A stretch of 64,000 nt of DNA from assembly GCF_026626635.1 (NCBI RefSeq), contig NZ_JAPNKA010000001.1, positions 10,648,501 to 10,712,500 of the forward strand, read 5' to 3'. Positions 52,773 through 61,367 of this stretch are shown here, in pieces. Position 1 is the stretch's first letter; each line of letters begins with the position of its first letter. The position numbers and the translations under genes are program-made. Source of the DNA: Archangium lansingense. GTDB taxonomy: Bacteria > Myxococcota > Myxococcia > Myxococcales > Myxococcaceae. The notes below the pieces were generated by a model. That model ran no database searches. It worked only from the letters and a program-made list of their open reading frames with translations, and was not told the origin of the DNA.

Positions 52773-55700
52773 ATGCCGCGACTCTTTCGCCGGATCACCG
52801 CCGTCGCCGTTCTCCTTGGCGCCTGGGCCCTCGTGGGCAACGACCGGGCCCCCCTCCCCCTGACACTCGGCGTGGCGGAGGCCGGCCAGGGAAGCTCGGA
52901 CTCCACCCGCATCGCCGGTGAGAAGGGAGGCCCTCAGCATGACCTCTCCTCCCTGCGCGTCTTCACCAAGGTCATCCTCTATGTGAAGGACAACTACGTT
53001 GACCCCAAGCGCGTGAAGCCCAAGGAGATGATGATCTCCGCGCTGGAGTACGTGGAGAAGAGCGTCCCGGACGTGCTGGTGGACGGCAACGCCGAGACGG
53101 GCAAGCTCAACGTCAACGTCAACGGCAAGACGCGCGAGTTCGACATCAGCCACGTCGACTCGCTGTGGAAGATGTCCTTCACGCTCAAGGACGTCTTCGA
53201 CTTCGTGAACAAGAACATGCGTCCCATCGACGACACCCGCGACATCGAGTACGCGGCCGTCAACGGGATGCTCTCCACCCTGGATCCGCACTCGGTGCTG
53301 CTGCGCCCCGAGGTGTACCGGGAGATGAAACTGTCCACCAAGGGTGAGTTCGGTGGCCTGGGCTTCGTCATCCAGATGCGCGAGGGCAACCTCACCGTGG
53401 TGAAGGTGCTGCCCAAGACGCCGGCGGCGCGCGCGGGCATCCAGAAGGATGATCAGATCAAGAAGATTGGCGAGGAGTCCACGGTCAACATGGACCTCAA
53501 CGAGGCCGTGTCCAAGCTGCGCGGCCCGGTGGACAGCCGCGTGGGCATCACCGTGGAGCGCAAGGGCTGGGAGAAGCCGCGCGCCATGACGCTCAACCGC
53601 GCGATGATCTCCATCGAGAGCGTCCAGCACAAGCTGCTGGCCGGCAACGTGGGCTACGTGCGACTGAAGAACTTCCAGGGCAACACCACGCGCGACCTGC
53701 AGTCGGCGCTCTCCGAGATGCGCCGTCAGGCCGAGCCCAAGGGTGGGCTCAAGGGTGTGGTGCTGGACATGCGCGGCAACCCGGGCGGTCTGCTCGAGCA
53801 GGCCATCCAGGTGTCTGACACCTTCCTGTCCAACGGCACCATCGTCTCGACGGTGGGCCTGTCCGACAAGCTGCGCGAGGAGAAGCGCGCCCGTCCGGAC
53901 GAGGGGGAGGACACCTACCCCGTCGCCGTGCTGGTGAACGCGGGCAGCGCCTCGGCCTCGGAGATCGTCGCCGGCGCGCTCAAGAACCTCAACCGCGCCG
54001 TCATCATCGGCCGCCAGACGTTCGGCAAGGGCAGCGTGCAGGTGCTCTATGACTTCCCGGACGACAGCGCGCTGAAGCTGACCATCGCCAAGTACCTCAC
54101 CCCCGGTGACGTCTCCATCCAGGAGGTGGGTATCGTCCCGGACATCGAGTTGGTGCCCTCGGCCGTCACCGACGAGCGCGTGCTGGTGTTCGCCCCGCGC
54201 AAGACGATTGGCGAGGCGGACCTGGATCAGCACTTCGGCAACCCCAACTCGGACTCGGTGGCCAAGAAGCGCGAGGACGTGCTGGGCCGCGAGAAGCCGC
54301 TGGAGACGGTGAAGTACCTCAAGCTGGACGAGAAGCAGGTGCAGGCCGCCGCCAAGAAGCAGGAGGAGGCCGCCAAGAATCCCGAGACGGCCGCCAAGGA
54401 CACCAAGGCGCACCCGCTGCTGGACATCGACTCGGTGAGCACCGGCGAGGAGCTGGACGACCAGATGGACGCCGAGAGCCAGGAAGAGGTGAAGGAGGAC
54501 TTCGAGGTGCAGTTCGCTCGCGACTACGTCCTGCAGATGCCCTACAACGACCGTCGCCAGATGCTGCAGAAGGGCAAGGGCTTCGTGGAGAAGAAGCGCG
54601 AGGAGGAGGAGCTGCGCATCAACTCCGCCATCCAGGCGCTCAACGTGGACTGGAGCGCGGGCACCACGCCCAAGGACGTGAAGCTCGCGGCCACCTTCGC
54701 CCCCACCGCCGACCAGCGCATCGCCGCGGGTGAGACGTTCGACCTGACGCTCACCGCGGAGAACAAGGGCCTCGAGCCGCTCAAGCGCGTGCGCGCCTGG
54801 ACGGAGAGCGACAACTACTACCTGGATCGCCGCGAGTTCCTCATCGGCAGCCTGGCCCCGGGTGAGAAGAAGACCTGGAAGGTGAAGGTGAAGCTGCCCA
54901 AGGACCTGACCTCCCGCCGTGACGAGGTGACGGTGAAGTTCCACGACGACCACGGGGCCCTGCCCACCACGCTGGTGAGCGAGCTCAACTTCGCCGAGCT
55001 GCCGCGTCCCGCCTTCGCCTTCAACTGGCAGGTCGTCGACACGTGCGAGTCGTGCAACGGCGACGGCCAGGCCCAGCGCGGCGAGGACATCACCCTGGTG
55101 ATGGACGTGACGAACACCGGCAAGGGCAAGGCGCTCGACTCGTTCGCGCAGATCAAGAACCTGGGAGACCCGAACATCTTCATCGAGAAGGGTCGCTTCA
55201 AGATTGGCGAGCTGGCCCCGGGCGAGACGAAGACGGCGCGCTTCCAGCTGTCGGTGAAGAAGGGCTACCGCGAGGAGACCTTCCCGCTGCGGCTGGCCAT
55301 CGTCGACGAGCCGCTCGAGGAGTTCGCCATGGAGAAGCTGGAGCTGCCCGTGTCGGACGCCGCGGTGGCCAGGCTGGAGCCGAAGAAGGGCCTGGTGCGG
55401 GTGTCGGAGAAGGCCGAGCTGCTGGCCTCGCCTCAGCAGGGCGCCACGGTGGTGGCGAAGCTCTCGCGCCCGGCGGTGCTCAACACCGACGCGGTCACCA
55501 AGGGCTTCTACCGGGTGGAGCTGGACAAGGACCGCTTCGCCTTCGTGAGCACCGAGAACGCCCGCGACACGCGCGGCAAGGCCGCGGCGCCCCAGATGGC
55601 GTACGTGGCCCGCCGCTCGCCGCCGGAGATCAAGCTCGACGTGGACCTGGGCCAGGGTGGCCTGGTGGCCAACGGCGAGAAGTACACCCTCACGGGTGAG

Positions 55701-55988
55701 GTGGACGATGCCCAGGGCCTGCTGGACATGTACGTGCTGGTGAACGACCAGAAGGTCTACTTCCAGGGCGTGGACGCCAAGGCCAAGGCGGGCGAGCCGC
55801 ACAAGCTCAAGTTCTCCACCGAGTTCTCCCTCAAGGAGGGCAACAACAGCGTGCTGGTGGTGGCCCGCGAGAGCACCGACTTCGCCAGCCGCCGCACCCT
55901 GGTCATCCGCCGCCGTCCGGCCGAGGTGGCCCAGAAGCTGACGGCGCCGGCCACGGCCACCAAGCCGACCAAGTCGGCCACGCCGTGA
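52773..55988 (+). CDS. S41 C-terminal processing protease with long C-terminal extensions
   Basis: 1071 aa, signal peptide or anchor at the N-terminus. An N-terminal helical part and a PDZ domain at about 190-270 (GGLGFVIQMREGNLTVVKVLPKTPAARAGIQKDD) precede the tail-specific protease core: LDMRGNPGGLL, Ser in NAGSASASEI (about 388-396), Lys in RQTFGKGSV (about 417). After about residue 500 come a Lys/Glu-rich helix, two CARDB/Ig-like beta domains (FDLTLTAENKGLEPLKRVRAW; ITLVMDVTNTGKGKALDSFAQI), with a CESCNGDG knuckle between them, an SH3-like part and a further beta domain. Typical family members are 400-700 aa. The start at 52773 lacks a strong ribosome site. Confidence 0.93.
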   Translation: MPRLFRRITAVAVLLGAWALVGNDRAPLPLTLGVAEAGQGSSDSTRIAGEKGGPQHDLSSLRVFTKVILYVKDNYVDPKRVKPKEMMISALEYVEKSVPDVLVDGNAETGKLNVNVNGKTREFDISHVDSLWKMSFTLKDVFDFVNKNMRPIDDTRDIEYAAVNGMLSTLDPHSVLLRPEVYREMKLSTKGEFGGLGFVIQMREGNLTVVKVLPKTPAARAGIQKDDQIKKIGEESTVNMDLNEAVSKLRGPVDSRVGITVERKGWEKPRAMTLNRAMISIESVQHKLLAGNVGYVRLKNFQGNTTRDLQSALSEMRRQAEPKGGLKGVVLDMRGNPGGLLEQAIQVSDTFLSNGTIVSTVGLSDKLREEKRARPDEGEDTYPVAVLVNAGSASASEIVAGALKNLNRAVIIGRQTFGKGSVQVLYDFPDDSALKLTIAKYLTPGDVSIQEVGIVPDIELVPSAVTDERVLVFAPRKTIGEADLDQHFGNPNSDSVAKKREDVLGREKPLETVKYLKLDEKQVQAAAKKQEEAAKNPETAAKDTKAHPLLDIDSVSTGEELDDQMDAESQEEVKEDFEVQFARDYVLQMPYNDRRQMLQKGKGFVEKKREEEELRINSAIQALNVDWSAGTTPKDVKLAATFAPTADQRIAAGETFDLTLTAENKGLEPLKRVRAWTESDNYYLDRREFLIGSLAPGEKKTWKVKVKLPKDLTSRRDEVTVKFHDDHGALPTTLVSELNFAELPRPAFAFNWQVVDTCESCNGDGQAQRGEDITLVMDVTNTGKGKALDSFAQIKNLGDPNIFIEKGRFKIGELAPGETKTARFQLSVKKGYREETFPLRLAIVDEPLEEFAMEKLELPVSDAAVARLEPKKGLVRVSEKAELLASPQQGATVVAKLSRPAVLNTDAVTKGFYRVELDKDRFAFVSTENARDTRGKAAAPQMAYVARRSPPEIKLDVDLGQGGLVANGEKYTLTGEVDDAQGLLDMYVLVNDQKVYFQGVDAKAKAGEPHKLKFSTEFSLKEGNNSVLVVARESTDFASRRTLVIRRRPAEVAQKLTAPATATKPTKSATP

Positions 55989-56017
55989 GCAGGTAGCTGG
56001 ACTGAACGTCCGAATTC

Positions 56018-56067
56018 CGGGCGGCTTTCGTCGGGGCCCTTACGCCCCCTCGGAAGCCGCCCGTTTT
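56018..56067 (+). terminator. intrinsic terminator after the S41 protease
   Basis: CGGGCGGCTT (56018-56027) and AAGCCGCCCG (56054-56063) form a perfect 10-bp stem, with GGGGCCC/GCCCCC able to extend it inward, followed by TTTTATT. Confidence 0.88.
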
Positions 56068-56151
56068 ATTGACGCTTTCCTCGGACGCACGCTAGCGTCG
56101 ACCCCCGATTGGCGCCACCGCCGGACGCGCGCCTGGGAGGCGGTACTGAGG

Positions 56152-57105
56152 ATGCGGACGTTCAGCCGTGGGATGGCCCTCGCGGTACTGGTGTGCGGCT
56201 CCGCCGCGTACGCGGATCGCAACGACTTCAGGTTGACGAATCTCGGCAACCCGAACCAATTCGCGAGCTCCGGCTCGACCACGCCGTCGACCAACTATAA
56301 CCCGGAGGCCCACGGGGACTTCCGTGCCTTCGCCCGCACCTTCGCGGCGGTGATGACGTCGGCGAACCTCATGCCCCCGGAGACGCTGGGGCACGCGGGC
56401 TTCTCGCTCAACGCGGAGCTGAGCGTCATCGCCCTGCCCTCGCCGGGCAACCAGGACGGCCAGGTCACGCTTCCCACCGAGGGGGCGGCGACGAATCCGC
56501 TGCTGCTCCCCTCGGTGCACGTGCGCAAGGGCCTGCCCTTCTCCTTCGAGCTGGGCGCCCGCGTGGGGTGGATCGACCGCAGCAGCATGTTCGCCGCCAC
56601 CGGCGAGGTGAAGTGGGCCGTCAACGAGGGCTTCACCTGGCTGCCGGACGTCGGCGTGCGCGCCCACGTGACGCGGCTGATGGGCAACAAGGACTTCGAC
56701 CTGACGGCGGCCGGCCTCGACATCGGCGTGGGCAAGCAGTTCCCGCTCGGGGGCATGGTAACGATCACCCCCTACGGCGGCCTGGACCTGGTGGGCGTGG
56801 CGGCCAGCACGGACACGCTCGACTTCAACCAGAGCCGGACGCGCGGCGACACCCTCAACCCGGCCAGCCCCTACGCCGGCCTGGACAACACCGGCGTCTA
56901 CCAGGAGGTGAAGCTGGGTGAGAACATCAACAGCCGCCTCTACGGAGGCGCGCGCTTCATCAGCGGCGCGCTGCAGCTCGGCGCCGAGATCTCGCTGAGC
57001 AACCAGGGCGCCATCGAGGTGGCCAACACCCAGACGGGCGAGACGAGGAGCCGCGCCCTGCCCGCCGTGTTCGCCTTCAGCACCACGCTCGGCCTGGACT
57101 TCTAG
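56152..57105 (+). CDS. outer-membrane barrel-like exported protein
   Basis: 317 aa. Signal MRTFSRGMALAVLVCGSAAYA. A mature part of amphipathic strands with aromatic ends (SFELGARVGWIDRSSMFAATGEVKWAVNEGFTWLPDVGVRAHVTRLMG, VTITPYGGLDLVGVA, YGGARFISGALQLGAEISLS) ends FAFSTTLGLDF, typical of outer-membrane barrels with a terminal Phe. No named family recognised. Its TAG stop shares the tetranucleotide CTAG with the stop of the convergent gene. Confidence 0.83.
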   Translation: MRTFSRGMALAVLVCGSAAYADRNDFRLTNLGNPNQFASSGSTTPSTNYNPEAHGDFRAFARTFAAVMTSANLMPPETLGHAGFSLNAELSVIALPSPGNQDGQVTLPTEGAATNPLLLPSVHVRKGLPFSFELGARVGWIDRSSMFAATGEVKWAVNEGFTWLPDVGVRAHVTRLMGNKDFDLTAAGLDIGVGKQFPLGGMVTITPYGGLDLVGVAASTDTLDFNQSRTRGDTLNPASPYAGLDNTGVYQEVKLGENINSRLYGGARFISGALQLGAEISLSNQGAIEVANTQTGETRSRALPAVFAFSTTLGLDF

Positions 57106-57830
57106 GCCGCCTTGCCGCGCAGGGCCTCGCGAATGAAGCGGGGCTTGTTGGTGATGAGGTAGGAGACGCCCATCTCCTCCAGCTCCCGGGCGCGCGCTGC
57201 GTCATCCACCGTCCACACCGCCACGCGCAGGCCCCGGCGCCGCCACTCCTCCACGAGCTCCGGGGTGCACTGCTTGTGGTACGGGTGCACCGAGTGGGAC
57301 GAGACGAGCGGCGTCACCACGTTCGCCTGCAGCCCCCAGCTCTTGTCCGGGTCGATGAGGAAGCCGCGGCGCAGCGCGGGCGCGGCGGCCGCCGTCCGGA
57401 AGAGGCACAGCGGGTTGAAGCTGGAGATGACCACCCGCTCGGCCAGTTCCCAACGGGTGACCAGCTCCGCCACCTTCTGGGAGAGGCCGCCGTCGTTGGC
57501 GTGATCGCACTTGAGCTCGATGTTGATGAGGAAGTGCGAGGGCAGCGCGTCCAGCACCTCCTCCAGCAGGGGAATGCGGGCGGGCGCGAAGCCGAGCCGG
57601 CTGCCCACGTCTGCCCCCTTCAGCTTCCACCAGGACGTGGTGCGCACCTCCCAGGGCAACCCGGCGAGCCGCTCCAGATGCTCGTCGTGGCACACCACCA
57701 CCTCGCCGGAGCCGCACACCATGGCGTCCAGCTCCACGCCGTCGGCCCCCTGGGCTACGGCCTCCTGGAAGGCGGCGAGGGTGTTCTCCGGGGCATCAGC
57801 GCTGGCACCTCGGTGGGCGAGCAGGAGCAT
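57102..57830 (-). CDS. glycerophosphodiester phosphodiesterase
   Basis: 242 aa, starting MLLLAHRGASADAPENTLAAF at the ATG at 57830; a 27-codon upstream extension has no similarity. GDPD motifs: HRG with nearby PEN, ELDAMVCGSGEVVVCHDEHLERL (Glu, Asp and His metal and catalytic residues), NIELK and VAVWTVDD. It hydrolyses glycerophosphodiesters to glycerol-3-phosphate and an alcohol; no signal peptide, so the cytoplasm is likely. Confidence 0.94.
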   Translation of the reverse strand: MLLLAHRGASADAPENTLAAFQEAVAQGADGVELDAMVCGSGEVVVCHDEHLERLAGLPWEVRTTSWWKLKGADVGSRLGFAPARIPLLEEVLDALPSHFLINIELKCDHANDGGLSQKVAELVTRWELAERVVISSFNPLCLFRTAAAAPALRRGFLIDPDKSWGLQANVVTPLVSSHSVHPYHKQCTPELVEEWRRRGLRVAVWTVDDAARARELEEMGVSYLITNKPRFIREALRGKAA

Positions 57831-57938
57831 GCCTCGCAATGTGCAACAGCCCGGCCCCCGGAGCGAGCGTCCTGAAGGGCCCCGTCTCCGGCGACAGGCG
57901 GCTTGCCTCACCCCCGGCTTTGCTGCACTGTGCGCGAC

Positions 57939-58169
57939 ATGCTGGGGCTGCGTACCGGGGAGATTCTGTTCATCGCGTTCATCCTGGTGGTGGTGTTCTC
58001 CGCCGCTCGGATGGGTCAGCTCGGCAATGCCGTGGGCAAGTTCGTCTACTCGTTCAAGAAGGCCTCCAAGGGTGAGGACTTGGTGGACGTGAAGACGCTG
58101 CCCCGCTCCAAGCGCGGCCAGGACGTGTCCGACGCTGACTACACCGACTCCGGCCCCAAGCGCGGCTAG
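57939..58169 (+). CDS. TatA/TatB-like small membrane protein, atypical
   Basis: 76 aa. MLGLRTGEILFIAFILVVVFSAARMGQLGNAVGKFVYSFKKA follows the TatA/B plan: short N-terminus, one helix (about 8-24), amphipathic helix and a charged tail. The conserved FG before the hinge is FS, and the hinge Pro is missing. tatC is not nearby. It may be a Tat component or a TatA-like protein with another role. A GTG nine bases upstream is an alternative start. Confidence 0.75.
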   Translation: MLGLRTGEILFIAFILVVVFSAARMGQLGNAVGKFVYSFKKASKGEDLVDVKTLPRSKRGQDVSDADYTDSGPKRG

Positions 58170-58924
58170 CTCGAACCTACCGGCGCATCCCCGGCCAACA
58201 GGCGCGCGGCCTGTTCGCGCAGCGAGGGGTGCACGGATGTGTCCCCGGCCAGCTCGGCCAGATCACTCCCATTGAGCAGCGGGACGATCTTCACCCCCAC
58301 CTCCGGCGGCAGGTACGGGTTGAAGACAAGCGCCCGGCGCACTCCATGCCGCGAGGACCAGCGCGGCGACTGCCAGATCTCCACCAGCGGCTCCGGGCGG
58401 GCCGGACGACGCGCCGCCATGCGCACCACCAGCGGCTCGGTGAGGCGAGGGTTGAGGAGCGCGTTGCGCACCACCGCGGGGTTGCTCGCGGTGACCAGCC
58501 GCGCGAGCATGTCCGGGTCCCTCGTGAGCCGGGCCTGCTGCTTGAGGTGCCCCAGGGACTGGGTGAGGAGCTTCGCATCCGCCTTGGCGGCCGCGCCCTC
58601 GTCGAACTCCTTCTGGGCCGGCGCCGTCTCGAAGAGGTCCGCCACCGACTCCAGCGACTGCACCTCGGCCATGCGCCTCATGGAGTCCGCGTAGGGAATG
58701 CTCGCGGCCTCCCGGCCCAGCGCCGCCACGAAGGCGGAGAGGACGCAGGTGGCCGGCTCCCAGGCGGAACGGGCCAGGAAGATGACGTGATGGAGCAGCT
58801 CGTTGGCGTCGAGCGGATCCCTCCGCGCGAGCTCTCGCGCGGCGGCCTTGCGGACGATCTCCGCTCCCCCGCTCAGCACATGGAGCCGCCGAACGACAAC
58901 TCTGGCCTCCTCACGGCTGGGCAT
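58166..58924 (-). CDS. helical repeat protein, unknown function
   Basis: 252 aa, starting at the ATG at 58924, which overlaps the end of the zinc-ribbon gene by 14 nt. Rich in helices with HEAT/LRV-like spacing (DPDMLARLVTASNPAVVRNALLNPRLTEPLVVRMAARR and FNPYLPPEVGVKIVPLLNGSDLAELAGD). No signal peptide. Coupling suggests it works with the zinc-ribbon membrane protein. Confidence 0.75.
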   Translation of the reverse strand: MPSREEARVVVRRLHVLSGGAEIVRKAAARELARRDPLDANELLHHVIFLARSAWEPATCVLSAFVAALGREAASIPYADSMRRMAEVQSLESVADLFETAPAQKEFDEGAAAKADAKLLTQSLGHLKQQARLTRDPDMLARLVTASNPAVVRNALLNPRLTEPLVVRMAARRPARPEPLVEIWQSPRWSSRHGVRRALVFNPYLPPEVGVKIVPLLNGSDLAELAGDTSVHPSLREQAARLLAGDAPVGSS

Positions 58925-61217
58925 TGCCGGCACTACCCTCCTTGGCCCCTCCACTGGCAACGGCAGCCTGCGGCTCGAGCGTCACCTCGAGCCGGATACC
59001 GCTCAGGTCCTCGGGGTACTCGTAGAAGAAGACGATGAAGGGCGCCCGGGCACCGGGAGCCACCTCCTTGGCGGCGGCATCCAGACGGGAGCGGAGCGCA
59101 TCGGCCTCGCCCGCGCTCCCAATCACGTGGAGCTCCTCCGGCGTGGGAACAGCGCCCACGAGCCCCTCGGCGGACTTCACCTGATTGTCCCCGTCGTACA
59201 GTGCAACCCCCGCCTTCACCCGGATGGCGGAGGTGCCACGGTTCTCCACCTCGCCGCGGACGAAGAAGAGGCTGCGCCCGTCACGGGTCGTATAGAGGCC
59301 GTTGGACAGATCCTTCGCCACCAGGGGCCGCGTGGGCGACACCAGCTCGCGCATGCGCGAGGGCGACAGGGCCGACAGCTCCACCCGCCCACCGTTGAGC
59401 CAGGCGATGGCCACGGCGACCAGGCCCACCAAGAGCACCGCTCCCACCACGAGCTGAGCGGCCACCCCGGCCAGACGCTGCACCAGGCTAGGGCCATGGC
59501 TCTCGCTGCGTGGCGTCTCCTGCTTCGGGGGCGGCGCGGCAATCACCGGCGGCGGAGGCGCGGGCGGCAGATCCGCGAGCACCTCGCGGCCCGGAGCACC
59601 CTCGCCCGGCCCTGGGAAGTCGGGGAACGGGTTGCGCTCCGTGGGCGCGCCCGCCTTGGCGATGGGGGTGGCCGGAACCGTCTGCGTGGCCCCCCAGTCC
59701 GGGATGCCCGACGGAGCACCTTGCTGCGGAGCACCCCAGTCCGGGATGCCCGATGGAGCGCCCTGCTGCGGAGCACCCCAGTCCGGGATGCCCGAGGGCG
59801 CAGGGCTCGAAGCGGGCGCTGGAGGCTGTGCAGAGGCCGGAGGCAGCGCCGCCACCGGGTCGAACGTGGCAAACGGGTTGTTGCCCTCGAGCCCCTCCAT
59901 CTCGTTCGGAGCCGCGGCCGGCACCGGCGCGGGGCCCTTCGCGGAAGCCGGAGGCAGCGCCGCCACCGGGTCGAACGTGGCAAACGGGTTGTTGCCCTCG
60001 AGCCCCTCCATCTCGTTCGGGTCCGCGGCCGGAACCGGCACGGGCGCGGGCCTCCGGACCGGCGTGGGAGCCGGAGTCGGCGGCTGGGGCTGGAACGAGA
60101 CGAACGGGTTGTTGCCCTCGAGCCCGTCCATCTCCTCATAGGCCGGAGAGGGCGCGGCGCCGCGAGGCGGCAGCGTGGGCGTGGCCGGAACCGTCGGCGC
60201 GTTGTCCGGCGGCAGCGAGAACGGATCGTTCTCCTCGAAGGCCATCGGAGCGCGCGCAGCGCCGCGAGGCGGCAGCGTGGGCGTGGCCGGAACCGTCGGC
60301 GCGTTGTCCGGCGGCAGCGAGAACGGATCGTTCTCCTCGAAGGCCACCGGAGCGGTTTTGCGAGGCGCGGGCGCGGGGCTCCTGGCCGGAACCTGCACGG
60401 GCACGGGCGCGGCGGCCTGCGCCGGCTTCGGGGCCGGCGGAGCGCTCCGGGTGGGCACCGTCATGGGGACAGGCTTGGGTGCCGGCGGCAGCGTGGGCAC
60501 CGGAGCAGGGAGCGTCGCCTCCGTGTCGGTCGAGCCGAACGGATTGTTCTCGTCGAAGGAGAAGGGGGCGCTGCTCACAGGCGCGAGCGCGGGGCTCTTC
60601 GCCGGAACCTGCACGGGCACGGGGCTCTTCGTCGGAACCTGAACAGGCACGGGCGCGGCGGCCTGCGCCGGCTTGGGGGCCGGAGCCGCCGGCCTGGGAG
60701 GCTGGACCGGTCCGGTCGCGAGCGCCCCAGCGGGCTTGTTGGGAATGGGGGCCTTGGCGGCGAGCTTGAGCGCCTCGGCGGGAGTGGGGGTGTTCTCCCC
60801 CATGAACTCCATCAATGGATCCAGGTCGATGGTCGCCGGGGTCTTCGGCGCCTCCAGCGAGGAGACCCGCGGCACAACGGCCGGAGCACCTCCGCGAGGA
60901 GAGGCGATCCCCGGAGTCGACGCGGCGCTCACGGGCCCATCGAAGAGGTTATCCAGTCCCACCGGACGTGCCGGCTTACCCGAGGGCGGAGAGGCCCGCG
61001 GCACCTCGAGGGGCGTGCCCGCACGAGGAGTAGCCGGCGGTTTCACGGCCGGGTCTGGGGATGGCACTGCCGGAGCCGGCGCGGTGGACGAGACGTCCTC
61101 CCGCGCGACCCGGAAAGTATGCTGACACTTCGTGCAGCGGACCTTGACCCCCTTGTCCGTCACCTTCTCGTCGGGGATCTTGAACCGCGTCTGACACCGC
61201 TCACACTTGACGATCAT
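58911..61217 (-). CDS. MJ0042 zinc-ribbon protein with repeated NPF/DWG linker and one transmembrane helix
   Basis: 768 aa. N-terminal MJ0042-type zinc ribbon: CERC...CTKC (about 5-31). Residues about 45-570 are a Pro/Ala-rich disordered region with internal duplications and repeated short motifs: NNPF/NDPF six times or more, EGLEGNNPF three times, GIPDWG three times. One membrane helix is at about 590-612 (LVVGAVLLVGLVAVAIAWL). The C-terminal domain (about 620-768) is DUF3426-like: FFVRGEVENRGTSAIRVKAGVALYDGDN. The topology would place the zinc ribbon in the cytoplasm and DUF3426 in the periplasm. In architecture it recalls GltJ-type motility proteins, which use a zinc ribbon to bind MglA, but it is not one by sequence as far as I can see. 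Confidence 0.85.
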   Translation of the reverse strand: MIVKCERCQTRFKIPDEKVTDKGVKVRCTKCQHTFRVAREDVSSTAPAPAVPSPDPAVKPPATPRAGTPLEVPRASPPSGKPARPVGLDNLFDGPVSAASTPGIASPRGGAPAVVPRVSSLEAPKTPATIDLDPLMEFMGENTPTPAEALKLAAKAPIPNKPAGALATGPVQPPRPAAPAPKPAQAAAPVPVQVPTKSPVPVQVPAKSPALAPVSSAPFSFDENNPFGSTDTEATLPAPVPTLPPAPKPVPMTVPTRSAPPAPKPAQAAAPVPVQVPARSPAPAPRKTAPVAFEENDPFSLPPDNAPTVPATPTLPPRGAARAPMAFEENDPFSLPPDNAPTVPATPTLPPRGAAPSPAYEEMDGLEGNNPFVSFQPQPPTPAPTPVRRPAPVPVPAADPNEMEGLEGNNPFATFDPVAALPPASAKGPAPVPAAAPNEMEGLEGNNPFATFDPVAALPPASAQPPAPASSPAPSGIPDWGAPQQGAPSGIPDWGAPQQGAPSGIPDWGATQTVPATPIAKAGAPTERNPFPDFPGPGEGAPGREVLADLPPAPPPPVIAAPPPKQETPRSESHGPSLVQRLAGVAAQLVVGAVLLVGLVAVAIAWLNGGRVELSALSPSRMRELVSPTRPLVAKDLSNGLYTTRDGRSLFFVRGEVENRGTSAIRVKAGVALYDGDNQVKSAEGLVGAVPTPEELHVIGSAGEADALRSRLDAAAKEVAPGARAPFIVFFYEYPEDLSGIRLEVTLEPQAAVASGGAKEGSAGNAQP
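59692..59797. repeat. 42-bp tandem repeat in the zinc-ribbon gene (three copies)
   Basis: CCCCAGTCCGGGATGCCCGA occurs at 59692, 59734 and 59776, an exact 42-bp period, encoding the 14-residue unit containing PSGIPDWGA. In-frame, so copy number can change without a frameshift. Confidence 0.9.
59836..60057. repeat. 111-bp tandem duplication in the zinc-ribbon gene
   Basis: Two adjacent 111-bp units start at 59836 and 59947; about the first 74 bases are identical. Each encodes the EGLEGNNPFATFDPVAALPPA block. A degenerate third NNPF unit follows at about 60100-60135. Confidence 0.88.
60157..60360. repeat. 102-bp tandem duplication in the zinc-ribbon gene
   Basis: Two adjacent 102-bp units begin at 60157 and 60259, each encoding FEENDPFSLPPDNAP and a PATPTLPPRGAA linker. 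They are nearly identical, which points to recent duplication. Confidence 0.88.
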
Positions 61218-61367
61218 TCAGGGCTCGGCCGGTCCCGGAGTATAGGCGCAGTGGCGCTCCATCGCGAGCATGCCTCCACCCGGCTTGCCCGCCCCCCACC
61301 CCTCTGCTACAGGCATGCGTCCCACACCGTGTACGCAAGCGCCCGGAGTGGGCGGAGAACCGAGATT

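Noticed and set aside
52728..55802. 1024-codon minus-strand open frame opposite the S41 protease
   Set aside because: Same artefact: composition is rich in Leu, His, Arg and Val with no family motif, while the plus strand encodes a clear protease.
58803..61367. Upstream extension of the PhaR-like frame by 855 codons across the zinc-ribbon gene
   Set aside because: The recognisable domain begins at 61368; the extension is antisense to a gene with clear zinc-ribbon and DUF3426 parts.
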